A DNA stretch of 64,000 bases from Crambe crambe (taxonomy: Eukaryota > Porifera > Demospongiae > Poecilosclerida > Crambeidae). The stretch lies in assembly GCA_963924555.1 (NCBI GenBank), contig OZ004586.1, forward strand, positions 248,001 through 312,000. Reading direction: 5' to 3'. This document shows positions 9,984-23,275 of this stretch, piece after piece. The notes below the pieces were generated by a model. The model had not been told where the DNA came from, ran no database searches, and saw only the letters and a program-made list of their open reading frames with translations. Both the position numbers and the translations under genes were made by a program. The first letter of the stretch is position 1, and every line of letters begins with the position of its first letter.

Positions 9984-12327
9984 TCACATGATCCAGTTGG
10001 CAGGGACCCAGTGTTTGCCAGTGGAGAAGACTCTGATGGTAGCCACCAGTTCTTCGTAAGCCACGTCTATGTTCTCATTGATAATGGTAGAGTCAAAGAA
10101 ATGTCCATATGTCTTCTCAATACGTGCAGATTCTTGGGCACATTTGACATAGTCATCATCCTGTAACAGTAGGAAAGTATACTTGCTAATAGTTACTAAA
10201 TACACACTATCAAAGGATTGATTCTTACACTAAGCATGGAGTGTCCGGCAGGGTTGTCCACTCTGGCAGATTGGTGAAGTTTCTGCACGCCGTCAGGAGA
10301 GGAGGCTTTGATGAAAACTACAAGTGGCCGGAATTGAGGAGTCCGCAGCAACTTCAATGCCTGAAAAGTTGAGAGATGAAGAATTCGATTGATTTCGCTA
10401 TGGGGGGAAATGGGGATAAAACAATGGGGGCTTGGAGAGATTAGAACTTGAAATATCTGCTGGTCACTGGTCATTTTCTTGGAAATGACCAACCAAATTT
10501 CAGAGTAATTTCAGAGTTTTAAGTATTACAGAAAACTGAATATCCGACCGAATCTTTATAATGACCAATCAAATTGAGTGTCTACTTCTAGCTCTGGAAG
10601 GGAATAAGTAGTGAGTGACCTGAGGATGGACATCCAGGATACACATCTTGCCACTGTTGATGACATCCATGACAGAGTCGGCTTTGATTCCATAGAGATT
10701 CTGCTGGTGCTTCCCAAACTCAATGAACTTATGAGAAACGATGTCTTTACGCATGGCATCTTCTGACACAAAGTAGAAGCTCTGTCGGTCTTCGTCACCT
10801 TTGGGCACTCTTGTTGTGTCTATGGGAAGAGGAGGAGGAGGAAGAGGAGGGGAGAAAGGAGGTTTACAAGATAAAAATAGGGAATCTAAGAATGGTCTGT
10901 TGCTCACGAGCTTTGACTTCTCCAAATTTATGTCTCCACTCATTGAAGAGACGAGTTTTCAGGCTTCTCCGTCCAATATTAGGGGCCCCTGTGAATTAAA
11001 CAGGTACAAATTAACCCACCCCTTTCATTAAAGATTTGATCACTCCACACACCTATCATGATAAGCGACCTATACTGGAAATTCTCCACTTGAACGACAG
11101 GCTCATACAGGACCAAGTCGTAGCCCTCAAACTCTCCACTGTGGTGTGACGAGTACATGATCTTGCGTTTGGATTTTTTCTTTCCCAGACATCCGACATA
11201 TGAGTGTCCATCTAGATTATTATATGCCTTCCTCCTGCAAGGGTGGAGTCACATGATAGTCATGTGATCAAGTTAGAAATGACTTAGACTTGCCTCTCTT
11301 CAAGTATTTGACTTGGGATTAATCCGGCTACTGTGTGGTCCCCATATCTCACAGCCTACACAAAATAATATTCATACCTCGTTACTCATCTTGCCCCTTT
11401 CATTATTACCTGCCACCAGAAACTGTCCTCCTGGTTGAGTATCTTGATGATGTCACCACGCCTGAAGGGCATGCCAGCATCTTGTGAGGGGATGAGGCGG
11501 TCCTGGCGAGGGTTATAGTCGAAATGAACGCGGATAAACTGTTCTGTGATCCCAGCTGACTCCTGATAGCCTGGCTCAATCTTGATAACCAGCGAACCAG
11601 AGCTGTGCTTCTAAAATGAGAAGAAACGACAGTTTTTTTTAAAAAATCCTTGTTTGGTCTTCCCTACATACTTACCAGCATTTCTTGGAGTTCGCTGGGA
11701 TTCATGGCGTCCACTGACTCCTGGTTCACCTCTATGATCCTGTCTCCAACTTGCATCAAGCCCTGTCTGTGGATCAATCCTCCATACAGGATCCGAGCGA
11801 TGATCAGCTTGTGGTTGATCAGCTTCAATGTGACTCCCTATAGCAAAATACAACCACAATACATTGAAATACAACTACCACATCAAAATACAACCACAAT
11901 ACACTGAAACACAACCACCACACATTGAAATACAGACAACGATTATTGCATAAGATACTTATCTCCACTCAGGTTGCTAAGGAAATGTTTTGTAAACAGA
12001 ATACCACAGGGTCAAATTAGATCAGTATTTAATAGACCAGAATTCCAGATTCACTCACCAAGGGCTCATTGGCACTCTTATGAAGGCCTATGGTTCGATA
12101 AGCCGGGCCTTTTTTCCCACGACGTCCACTGCCACCACCACCACCACTGTTACTGGACTCGTTCATGGGGTGAAAGTTCTTTAAATCTAGGGTCGGGAGG
12201 GGAGATTCATAGCTACGAGAACGGACTGTGTCATGCACTGTAAGCACAGATTTGACGAAGGGGCGGGTCAAGATTTCAAGAAGTTCAGATTCTTCTTTCG
12301 AGCTGCAGGGAGCAGCTGCTTGCAACT

Positions 12328-12386
<59 letters not shown>

Positions 12387-12726
12387 TACACATTAGCAAG
12401 CTGACCATCTGAGACTTACCTCATGGAATGCTCGCTCAGCAGGACCTACAGGATTCTCGTACCCAATGGAATTAGCCACGCTGTCATTGACTTCTGCTAA
12501 GGCCTTAAAGTTTGGGTCTCTTACAAAAGACTGAAGGAAGTTTATATCCTCATCCCACGTAAACTCTTCAGTACGCAACACCTCAAGTGCTGAGCTCAAC
12601 TCAGAGAACACAGCTGAATGGCAGACAGGAATTTCAAACTTGTGAAAACTTAAAAATTTAACAACCTTTTGTGTTTTCCAAGTGATCTTCCTGAGGAAAC
12701 TGGTCTTCCTGTTCGTCAGTGGCCAT
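9984..12726 (-). CDS. MPP2/6-class membrane-associated guanylate kinase scaffold
   Basis: Polarity/junction scaffold with two L27 domains, PDZ, SH3 and guanylate-kinase-like (GK) domains. Exons: 12666-12726, 12420-12613, 12059-12325, 11676-11837, 11410-11610, about 11294-11355, about 11053-11225, 10908-10988, 10620-10819, 10229-10360, 9984-10160. L27 blocks: TWDEDINFLQSFVRDPNF and ELLEILTRPFVKSVLTVHD. PDZ: GVTLKLINHKLIIARILYGG, close to MPP2/6. SH3: VHFDYNPRQDRLIPSQDAG and NQEDSFWWQ. GK: the P-loop is degenerate (GAPNIGRRSLK), then HTTRVPKGDEDRQSFYFVS, ending WVPANWIM. The gene scaffolds partners rather than making nucleotides. The SH3-GK linker junction (11225-11294) fits only with a GC donor (AG|GCAAGT) or a small sequence frameshift. 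A tiny intron donor/acceptor uncertainty remains there. Confidence 0.9.
12331..12384. repeat. (GA)n microsatellite at an MPP acceptor
   Basis: About 27 GA units. In the minus-strand transcript this is a (CT)n tract a few bases from the acceptor of exon 12059-12325, acting as the polypyrimidine tract. Confidence 0.9.
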
Positions 12727-15700
12727 GCCACGCCCACAAAGAACTGAACAGGTGGGTGGAGCCCGAGAGGAGAATAATTAAGTGGGTGGAGCTTCTGGGG
12801 AGAATGGGTGATGCCTGTATATCAAGAAAGAAAAAACATTTCTCACTCCTGCTCCAAAGTGATTGGCATTCTTTGTGGTGAGTTGAGTGTGGGAGTGAAG
12901 GCTATCAAATCATAGCGTCACTGAAAACTACTCGCTTGAGAAAGCAAGAGAGACTTTCTGCAAACGATGCGTAATATTACACCAATAAATGTGGTCAGTG
13001 TCCAGACAACACATACATTTCCATAATACTCCTTGCTAAATATGTGGTGCATGGTGGAAAGTTATGTATTATAGAGGCCACCTACAGTCTAACAAAGAAT
13101 AGAGGGATTCTGAATGTCCTTATTTCAATAAGGGAACACTGCATTAAACAGAGGTACTCACTCTATTAAAATAGAGGTACTCACTGTTCATTTGACCAAA
13201 AATGGTTCAGTTTGCTATGCTGTTAACACACGCAGGACAGGACATGTAACTAGACAGCAAGGATGCTTTCCCATGTCAACTTATAACAATACACCTCTTT
13301 TCTCACAAGATTTTAGGCAATCTATAAAAGTTAAGCCCAAGTAATTTTGGTTATGTGATTTTTTTCGTTGAAATGTGGGTGGAGTATTGAGAAAAAGGTC
13401 ACCAGGAGATGAATCTAGTTAACAGGTTGTGAATGCATTCACCAGATGCCAGTAACCCATCAACACGGGGTATTTGCAAGGAAGATAAAATCCCTGTAAA
13501 GGTTCTCTCACATTGCCACCTAACCAGCTAATCTGTTTACCAAAATTAATAGTACTGACAAAGACATTACAATATCAAAGGGTTCCACTCACTCAAATGA
13601 TCGAATTAAGTTACCCATACTTGAGATTAAAGTATTTTGAACTGCAAATTTTCCACTAAATAAGACTTTGATAGGATAAAGACTCACTCAAAATACAAAG
13701 CTTGGCTCCTTATAGCATTTCTAATGGAGGCACTATTCACAACAGATAATTGGATCGAGCTAACTATTATGCTGAAAAATTGATTTTTACTCCAACCACA
13801 TTGCAGAAAAATAGTTCCCAGCCCTTGCTGTAATTCAAGCCACACAGGTCATAATGAACTCAATGGCAAGTTCCAGAGAAAGAACTGAAGCACTGGTGGA
13901 AGCCCTGACTGACATGAAAGGTACAAGCTATTAAAGGTGTAATTGGGTGGCCAGGACACTCTTATGTACATTAATTATTTCCCCACTTGACTTGAGTCTT
14001 GACCTATCTCAAATGACAAAGTACAGAGGGAGTTCAGACAACACATTCATTTGAATGTTAAACTATTATGGTCATAAATGGGCTACCGTTGCATGTAGAC
14101 ACACTCTAGGAACAACTACAATGATTCAAAATCCTGCTAAAACAAATGTAATACTTGGAGACCTCTCAACAGTGGGAGGCTCCCTCTCCATCATTATCAT
14201 TAGGTTGGGAGTTGAGTAATCTCATGGGATGGGAGATCCCTCGTGGGAGATCACAGGAGCATATTATAATTGGAGATAACAGGAACATGTGTACACCCTC
14301 ATGGGAGAGCATAGGAACATATTCCAGTTAATAAACCGATTTTGATTTCATATATCACTGTTACCATGGAGAATGGATAGGCCTCAACTTAAAGGGAGGG
14401 AGGTGTAATCTTATTCCAGGGAGGAGTTCATCTCAATTGCAGTAGAAGATACTATTATATTGCATTAGACCCCTCCAATCTGGAGATCAGGGAGAGTCAG
14501 TCTTCCCCGATATCTTTGTTGTATTAATTAGGGGTGAGAGTTTTAGAGTGGCTCAGTTTTGAGGTCAGTCAGGATTGGAATGAAGTGGCATGCCATTCCA
14601 AACAGTTCTGTTGCTATGAAGAGAGAGATTAACAGATCCTAAAGCCTCTGAAGATCACCCTATAATGCTAACAAGCACTGAAACTGAAGAAAAAGACTAT
14701 AAACTCAACAAGGAGTAAACCGAGCGTGATAAGGACTAAAGGAGTGAAGTTAGTGATGCGTGCGCTTTCTGTCATACACAATCCATTAACACAATCTACA
14801 CCAAACTACCTACCAGATATATATGTCAGTTAATGATCTATTGACATCTAGTTTGTACTCTATGTAGTAATTATTTGGTTTTGGCTTTTCCCCTTTGTTC
14901 AACTCCTGATGAATTCATAACAAAGAAGCGATATAAGTCAGAGTAGAAAAGGAAAGCATTGCTCTCGCACAAGCTAAGATGAATAGACCACCATGCGCAT
15001 CAACATTTACTTGCCACTTTGATCCACATCCAACTAAGCATAAATCAGGCGCCGATATACCAACCAATCAGTGCCTGATACAACCCAGCTAACTGTCAAC
15101 CAGCTGCCTTAAATAAACTACAAATTGTACAAGTATGTTGGGGCAGTAGCACCCAGCTATGTGCAAGTTTTCCTTTTTTCTTGAGAGGTAGTTTAATAGG
15201 TGGGAAGGAAGTTAGCTTGGTAGCTTGGTGGTAGTTTAACACTATTAGACCATACAGCATTACTTTATATCCAGCTAGCCCTGAAAGATAAGATTTGGAC
15301 ATGACTGATTACTAACTTGGATAAGTAATCTATTTCTAATACACTGTACTACTAAGTTGATAATATCTTGTTCTATATCACCACACCCATTATCAAATCA
15401 TTTACTGCAAAAAAAGACAGTCAATAGAAAGTTACTGTCCTTACTTCGAATAGGAGCGAATACCCTTCAGTTTCAGATGGAAGATTCGTTGGTCTTAGGC
15501 GCTGTGAATTCCAAGGCGAGGTGACAATCCACCTCCGTCGCTAGTATTTTAGTTCTTCTCCAACTAATCAAACGCTCGTTTAGTGTCATGAATATCATTA
15601 ATAAGATCACGTGAGTATCACGGTTTCTCAATATCCCTAGACAACCTAACAAAGACCCCATAGAAAAGGACCCTTTGGTACTGTTCTTAGGATATCGGGT

Positions 15701-15804
15701 TGAGATAGAGCGATCTTGTTGCAGTTAATGATCGAAATGGGGGCGAGGGATGCCACGAAAAGTAAGTAAAAGTAACACTTCTGAAATAGTGGGCGTGGCT
15801 GGTC
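12727..15804. other. Intergenic gap between two divergent MPP genes
   Basis: About 3.1 kb with no supported exon, the longest gene-free stretch of the left half. It contains repeat-like text around 14160-14330 (recurring gggag(a)t/catgggag phrases with inverted and direct short repeats). The distal promoters of both MPP genes should lie here. Several short frames exist but none has splice signals plus family similarity. Confidence 0.55.
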
Positions 15805-18712
15805 ATGGAGGTATGTGACTGTGCAGGTATTGAGCAGCTGTTGCAGTCACTTGAACAGCTGGAGCAGGGTGACCTCCAGCAAGAAAAGGCAGAAGATCTG
15901 GTTTTTCTCAGGGGCATGCTCAAAACACCAGAATTCCACTCCCTTCTCAAGGTAAAACCACACCTACTCCCAATAAGACTATCATTATCAGGGATTTCCC
16001 CTCTAGTTGATTAAATTTTCGTTATTGAAAATAGTCATCACAAGTGGCATCTTGCTGCAAGAGTTCAGTTTATATAATCACAAGCTCTTGTTTATACAAA
16101 TAAATTTGTTGTTAAAAAAACAAGTACCTGTTAGCTCTACATGTTTTGATTTCCTTAATTAATTTATTATTATGACTGTCACTTCCCTTTAATGGAACAT
16201 GAGGAATAAACTCTGAGTGTCAATTTATAGCCAATGCTCTCTTTCTAGTTTCATGATGTGGTTTCCATGAGTACCAGAGAAGATTCCACCCAGCCTTCTT
16301 CCCCCAATGCTCTTACTCTCACCAATTTCATCTGCTATGATACCGAGAGTGGTTCATCTCCTGAGGAGGAGGAGCTCTTCCAACTCCTCACCTCCCCCCA
16401 CGTTAATGCCATTATTGCCGCACATGACAGAGTGGCCAATAAGGAATATCCTTTCCAGTCTGTCACCACCAAGGGCAAAACAGATAGACGTCATCGTGAT
16501 CTCGAGATGAAGGCCCCAGTTAGAGTGGTACGCATGGACAAAAAGAAAGATCCACTGGTGAGAGCAGTGTGTTTCACTGAAAAGTCACAAAATCACCGTT
16601 TCTGATGCACCACCCTATATTAATTATAAGAGCCAATCTGATGTTCTTAGATGCATTTTGTACATTAATCTGCCTCATTTCCTGACCTGGAAGTGTTTTT
16701 TTTTTCTTGGCTCTTCAATTGAATGTGGTATTTCTTGATAGGGGGCAACTGTACGAAGGGATGACAAGGGACAGATTATTGTATCTCGTGTGCTGTGTGG
16801 AGGCGTGGCTGCACGGAGTGGAGTGCTGCATTCTGGAGACATCATCCACGAGATCAATGGAGAGTCCATCAAAGGGTGGAGCATCGATCAGGTTGCTACA
16901 CTCATGGTATGTGCGTGGATTGGGAGATGAATGGAGTTATCATTTAGCTATTTTCTCTTTCAGCAAGCGTTGACAGGAATTGTGACATTCAAAATCACAC
17001 CAGCTCTTGATGAGTTCACCCTAAAGAGAAGGAGACAGGTAAGAATTTTGCCAGCTTGCATGAACTATTAAGGGAAGTGGTAGATGATTAAAGGTTAAAC
17101 TCTCTCCCACCTCTCATCCTGTATTGGTAGCATACTAATACACTTTAAAGGGTTTTATTATTCCCCAGGAAAAAAATCGTGGTTACCACTCAATTTATTC
17201 CAATATCCAGGAATCCATTTACATCCGAAGTCTGGTGAACTATGACCCCAAGACTGACCGACACCACCCATGCCACGAGGCGGGGCTTGTGCTCAGGAAA
17301 GGTGCGATGTTCCAGGTGGTAGAGCAGGATGATCCGGAGTGGTGGCAGGCCATCAGGGAGGGGGACAAACAGGAAAGTGTGGGACTCATCCCAAGCAAGA
17401 AACACATGGAGTGGTAAGGAAATAATTTGAGATTCTTGGACATTCTTCACTGTATGAATAGTCCTGAAGTGTCAGTCTACATTCTTAGCTACGATTGTTC
17501 CCCTAATTCTTAGGATGAGAACTTTCTTGCTACAAAATTCCAGCAAGACCAAACGTTCTCTCGATAAGAAGAAAGCTTCTACTCCTTATAATAGTGAGTT
17601 TGAGAATCATGGTCACATGATATCATGAACTTGAGAGACATGGTCACATGACATTATTATTATTATTATTATGACTACGTCAATGTCTGTAGTTGTTGGT
17701 AAGGAGATAGTAACATACGAAGAAATGAGTAAAATAGATCCGCAACCAGGAAGACCACGCCCTATCATGCTTATAGGTAACCTCTTGACTAATCATATTT
17801 TTTATGCCAATTCATTTCCTCTTGCTAGCTCCTCGAAATGGACCGTTCAAGTTGGAAGATCTCAAAGCAAAACTTTTATCAGAAAATCCATCAGAGTTTG
17901 ATATACCCATTCCTCGTAAGTCAACAGTGATCCATTAGCCAGAGCTGAGAAATAATGGTTGATTGGCTCTCACACCCCACATGTGCACACAGATACCTCA
18001 CGAAAACCCAGCAGTGGTGAAGTGGAAGGACGAAGCTATCACTTTGTCCGGCATTCTCAAATGGAGAAAGATATTATGAATGGCCGTATGATCGAACATG
18101 CCTACCTCAATGGTTCCTATTATGGGACCAGTGTCTCCTCCATACGCAATGTTGTCAATTCTGGAAAGACCTGTTTGCTGCTCTTGGATCCCCAGGCTAT
18201 CAAATCTGTCCGCTCACCTGAACTTCGACCTTTCATTGTGTATTTTTCCACCCCTTCAGCAGACTACATGAAAAAGAACTGGTTACCTAAGAAGAAGATA
18301 AAGGTAATAATTGCATCAGGAAAAGGGGAAATTTATGCCATTACCTTTTAATCAAGTGTTAGTGAAACCTCAGAATAATGGAACTCAGCCTTTTATCCAA
18401 ATTGTCCATTATTTTTAGAGGTGGTATGTCCTATGTGGAGAGGTTTGTCCCCTTTCAGAGTGTCCTTTAATCAAAGGTTTAACCGGGCCATATCACTTCC
18501 AGTCTTCCACTTTGATTTCTTCCCTGTGTCCCCAGGACACTGCAATGCTGGACATTGTGAGACAAGCAACACACTTGGAGCAGACCTACAGTCACTACTT
18601 TGACCACCACATTTCCTTTGAAGACTTGGAAACAGCCTACAGAGAAATCGTCCAGTTGGCATGCAACCTCCAGACCAACCAGCAATGGGTCCCTTCTCAC
18701 TGGCTTAACTAA
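15805..18712 (+). CDS. MPP3/7-class membrane-associated guanylate kinase scaffold
   Basis: Second MAGUK, ten exons all in phase: 15805-15951, 16249-16557, 16742-16906, 16964-17038, 17169-17413, 17514-17593, 17693-17776, 17829-17915, 17993-18303, 18536-18712. Two L27 regions (VFLRGMLKTPEFHSLLKFHD and EEEELFQLLTSPHVNAIIAA). PDZ GATVRRDDKGQIIVSRVLCG, whose GAT-x-(R/K)-D style fits MPP3/MPP7. SH3 IRSLVNYDPKTDRHHPCHEA with DDPEWWQAIREGD. A polybasic hook follows, then a GK domain with a lost P-loop (APRNGPFKLEDLKAKLL), GRSYHFVRHSQMEKDI and the terminal WVPSHWLN. Like other MPPs it probably acts at cell contacts. The final exon has the same length (177 bases) and layout as that of the neighbouring MPP gene, supporting an old inverted duplication. 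Confidence 0.92.
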
Positions 18713-19067
18713 TTTAAAACTATAGAGAGAAACAAAATCTAGAAGAACCTAAGAAACGACAAATTTCACTTCATCCCCACCCACTTTATAATTAATCATC
18801 ATAATTATTATATTAATTAAGGGGACGGGGAAGTAATGATGAGTGTCAGTGAGTGATGGGGGGAGTTATATAGGAGGGGCTGGAATGTGATGAGTGGGCA
18901 GGGTGAATTAAAGGGATGATTCAGAGTGGGCAGGGTGAGTTCAGCAAGAGGTGAGTGAGTGTGCCACAAAGAAAAAAAAGAGGTTGTTCTGGTAGCAGTG
19001 AAGTGTAGATAACTAGATGGAACACTGGGTATAAAATTGTGGAGCTGAGCAAACCAAATGGGGGGAG

Positions 19068-20470
19068 TTATTTTGCGGTCTTTGCCTTTCTTTCTTGGGT
19101 GCAGTTTGGACAATACCATTTTCCCTTGGGCTTGGAGGTCAGCCCCACACACTGAAAATGAAACCACTCGAACTGACACTGCAAGAATGAGAATAGTATC
19201 ATAAAGCATTAGAATCTGATGCAACCAAGTCACTTACATCATCGTTGTCACAACCAATCATCTCGCCAAAGGAGACTTGTTGGCAGAGACAGTAGGTGGG
19301 TTCATCTGGGTCCAGGGGCTGGCTGGTCAGGTCGGGCATGGGCATGGCTTGAGCAGTAGGAGGAGGGGTCTCCTTTTCCTTAGCTACTGTTGCTCTAGCG
19401 CTAAAAATTAATAGGAATAACATCAAGATGATAATAAAATTGCTTTTATACTCACTTTTTCTTGACTGTCTTGACCTTCTTCTTTGGAGGCTTTCCATTT
19501 CCTCCCCCACCACCACCCCCTCCAGCAGCTGCCATTCCCCCCGCTGCCACCAGCATTGACAACCCCCCTTCCTTGCTCCGATTGACCACACCCTCTTTCC
19601 CCACACTCCCCCCATTGGGGAAGAGGGGTAGGTCATCGTCATGGCCTCTATCATTGGAGGCAACAGCAGGTTGTCGTGGCCTTTTAGAAGATGAAGTTCT
19701 CTTGACAGCAGTTTTGGACTCGGGTAGACCATTGCTCACTATAATAAAGAATAATAGCCATTTTGCCACTGGCCTGAGGAGGGGGGGAATCAGCTAACTC
19801 ACTTGGACTCTCTCCCTTGAAGCTGGAGTAGTGAGAACTGTTGTACCGAGGGGTGTGGAATAGGTCCTCCCCACGAGGGTTGTTCTCCAGGTCCTTGGCA
19901 CACAAACCTAACTGCTGAGTGTATTCCTCCGCCTAATCATAAAGCATAGTTGCTATGGCAGCACTGAATACTACAAATAATGCCCACCCATTATGTATGA
20001 AAAACTATAGTCTATATCAATTTGGTTCACAGTAACAATACTAGGACTCTCTCCACTGACTCACTGTGTCCAGCATTTCTGCTGATGTTTCTAGCTTTGA
20101 GTTTCCCACTTCTCTGATCTCAAGCAAACACTCCTGAAGCTGACGAAATAACAGCAGCTGATGCTTACTTCCACTCTCAACTGCTTTCACCAGCTCACTT
20201 CTCAGTCTTTCTGTCTCAAGGAACAAATCTATGGACGAGTAGAAAATGGAGAGCTAGAATATGCTATAATTATTAGAGTCGATGTAAATTTTTTACCTCT
20301 TTTCTCCATCTCTATTTCCCTGAGTTGGGTCACATGCCTTTGAAGATCTTGAGGCATGGCGTCAACACCTGTGCAGGTCAAAAAGAGAGCATAAAAACAG
20401 TCACAGTGTTCAAACCAGATGGCAAACTCTCACATTCGAAATATTTGTCCAGGAAAGAAGAAGTAGCCAT
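19068..20470 (-). CDS. ING-family PHD-finger chromatin reader (ING1/2-like)
   Basis: Subunit of histone acetyl/deacetylase complexes that reads H3K4me3. Exons: 20434-20470, 20297-20368, about 20065-20235, 19803-19932, 19456-19738, 19238-19400, 19068-19178. The N-terminal ING coiled coil runs from [12 protein letters not shown] through [20 protein letters not shown] and later helices. A Lys/Gly/Ala-rich nuclear linker follows, with basic KKKVKTVKK. The C-terminal PHD starts [20 protein letters not shown], then [14 protein letters not shown] and [11 protein letters not shown], giving all C4HC3 ligands. ING1/2 and ING4/5 share this finger; the (L)[21 protein letters not shown] text favours ING1/2, but paralogue assignment is tentative. 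Head to head with La: only 155 bases separate the start codons. Confidence 0.9.
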
Positions 20471-20625
20471 TATCACACTGATTAGGTAGGTCATAAATAA
20501 AGTGGATAGCTTCAGATGAAACTCTGCTGGCAGCGTCTTCGTACGAAAATTTTTAAAAATCAACTCTAATTAAAGCACACCTGCCTACTTTAGTGTGCGC
20601 TAATTAGAAATTAAAGTCTGCGATA

Positions 20626-23037
20626 ATGTCTGATACAGAGAAAAGCCAGGCCGACTCTACTACTCCAGGGACCGAAGATGAACCTAAAAAGGAAGAATCT
20701 CAATCGTCCGAGGCAACCGTCGGCAAAAGCGTGGAGAATGGCAGCGATCTCTCCGCGCAACTGGAAGAAAAAATAATCCGTCAAGTTGAGGTAGCTATGA
20801 CCACGTGGTATCGTAATTGTACTACAGTATAGTTTTTGTAATTATGTTGTGTAATGTTTCTGTACTATGTGCTAGTTATCACTGAAGTGCTATTGTCTCT
20901 GTAGTACTATTTTGGAGACAGGAATTTACCGAGGGATAAGTTTCTGCAATCAGCTGCGGCCGAGAATGAAGGAGGATGTATCCTAATAGACATGTGGGGG
21001 GTTTATATTGATCCCCTTGGCCCATAGCTAAATTTGTGGTCATGTTTTGCTGTTGAATTCCCTTTTATAGATGTCTATAATTCCTTGACCAAACTGCCCA
21101 TATTACCAGGGGTACCCATTGCTACGTTGCTCACATTCAACCGACTAAAGGTGTAGCACTTTACTCCCTTTAATAGTCATCATTTTACTGCAACAATCAT
21201 CCTAACAGGCATTATCTTCAAACCCTGACCTTATCGTCAAGGCTCTCCGGAAAAGCTCCGCTAACGTGCTGGAGGTGAACAGTGAAGGAACATCTGTTAG
21301 ACGTAGTCCTGACAATCCACCTCCAGACATATTCTCACCAGAACAGAGACAAAAAATGAAGGAGAAAACAGTCTATGTGGTAACTTGTAACTGAAGGATA
21401 TTGGTATGGTTTAGCTATGATACTTTACTCAATTTAGAAAGGATTTGCAGAAGATGCTCAGTTGGATGATATTCAGTCATTCTTTGATCAATATGGCAAG
21501 GTAAAATCATTCGTATTTTCAATGATGTTTGTGAAAAATTTGTACAATTCCTCCAGTTGGAGCATGTGCAGATGAGAAGAAATTTGACCGATCGGACGTT
21601 CAAAGTCAGTGAATTAGTTATAACGTGATCCAACTTTACTGATTGGTGTTTGTGTTCAGGGTTCAGTTTTTGTGGAGTTCAAACAGAAAGACAAAGCTAC
21701 TTCATTTTTAAGTCTTCCCACTGTTACATTCAAAGGCAACGAACTCGTCAAAGAATCAAAGTGAGCATGTGCAGTAGGTCATTACCTCGTTCAGTATTAT
21801 AGCCTAGACACATGTTTAACTGAAGTTGTATTCTATTAGGGAAACTTATTACGCTAGGAAAGCAGAGGAGCGAAAGAAAGCCAAGGAGGAAGCGAAGCAG
21901 GCCAGCGCCAAAACTGACCAGCCAGAGGTCAGCAGTGTACGTACTAAAGGAGCTATCCTCTTCTTCAAAGGCTCAGACTTGGACACCACCAGAGAAGACA
22001 TCAAGGTACTGTGTGTCTGCAAGTACACTTGAGGCCCTGTAGAGAGGTTGTCCTCTTTTGGAGGTTATTTTGTTGAGAGGTTTGTCCCTTCCTTTATTGG
22101 AGGTTTCACTGTTGGAGTCTTGCCGGGCTTCAGTGGGGTCTTAGTCTTGCCAGGGTCCGATGGGCTTTGGTGGGTCTTCAATATAGTTATCATTTTTAAC
22201 CTCTTTATTACAGGAAGTCACTCGGGAGTTTGCAACTGTAGCGTATATCGATTTCCAGAAAGGAGACAAAGAGGTGAAAGAGAAGTAGATGGGGGTTGGG
22301 GTTCACCGGCTGGTACATTCTTTAGGGTTATGTGAGGTTCGAAGAGGAGAATGGTGCAACTAAAGCCATGGATGGTCTCAAAGCAGCTGCCACCGAAGAT
22401 GGAAATCCGCAATTATGTGGAGCTGATGTGGAACTCAGGGTCCTGGAAGGTTGGTGAATTTATTACACTATGTACTACCTGGCACCTTGATCATTCGCTA
22501 TAACTGCTACCAAATTCCAAACACCAGCAGAGAGAGTGGATAATTAGCTCTCTGTTGATGCATTGAACTAGCCTCGTTCCCAGGCCTTCCTCTCTCACTT
22601 GTAATCTCTCAACAAAGAAAAAGGTACCTTTATCTTTGGTGAGAGACTATGAGAGACGCACATACTTTAACCTTTTTTTTCTTTGGTGAGAGACTACAAG
22701 TGAGAGAGGAAGGCCTGGGAATGAGGCTAGCATTAAACTAGAAATTTGGTTAAAGTTATAGCAGTTAGATAGCAAATAGACCTTTATTATTGGAGGCTTG
22801 ATTATAGGAGCTGAGGAGGAAGAGTACTGGACAAAAGCACTTGATTTTAGATCCAAAAATAAAAACAAAGGAAGGGCTAAGAAGCATGGTGGTCGCTTGA
22901 GCAACCTTAGAGACAGGAAGAGAAAGTACGGGTCTGACAAGGGGGCTCCCGTTCCAAAGCAATCAAAGCAGGACGATGAGGGAGATGGGGAAGCTAAGGA
23001 AGAGGCGGGGAACAGTGAAGTCACAGCCAGTACTTGA
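20626..23037 (+). CDS. SSB: La protein (RNA polymerase III transcript chaperone)
   Basis: Binds 3' UUU-OH of nascent Pol III RNAs. Eleven exons in phase: 20626-20790, 20905-20977, 21071-21150, 21209-21379, 21438-21500, 21557-21604, 21660-21760, 21840-22005, 22214-22273, 22326-22449, 22808-23037. The La motif spans QVEYYFGDRNLPRDKFLQ to NRLKALSSNPDLIVKALRKS and VRRSPDNP. RRM1 holds KGFAEDAQLDDIQSFFDQYG and GSVFVEFKQKDKA. RRM2 begins GAILFFKGSDLDTTREDIK, with GYVRFEEENGATKAM and ELRVLEG, and the tail is basic (KNKNKGRAKKHGGR) with a Glu/Asp end. Domain order and length (about 390 residues) match animal La. The intron 22450-22807 carries a fold-back repeat. Confidence 0.93.
22568..22730. mobile_element. 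Fold-back MITE in La intron
   Basis: Terminal inverted repeats of about 50 bases: ctagcctcgttcccaggcc... at the left and its complement ...ggcctgggaatgaggctag at the right, with one or two mismatches. The inner arms read ctctctcacttgta / tacaagtgagagag. Total 163 bases, no coding potential. Located wholly inside an intron. Confidence 0.85.
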
Positions 23038-23275
23038 AGTACTGCTATCATGCAACTTTATACTTTTAAGATTTATTATCACACATCACTATAACATAAG
23101 GGCACATCATTTATCAAGCATCTGAGCATGCCTAGTCATACCACAGACTTTAATAATCTATTAATACAACGTCTCCTTTGCTGTGATGTTTTTTTCCCCT
23201 ACTTTTTTCTTGTTCACTGTATAAGTTAATTGGGGCTGGTTAAGAAAATTAATGATGGCAAAGTACATTTAGATG

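Noticed and set aside
19462-19797. Plus-strand proline-rich frame
   Set aside because: Antisense to the Gly-rich linker of the ING gene.
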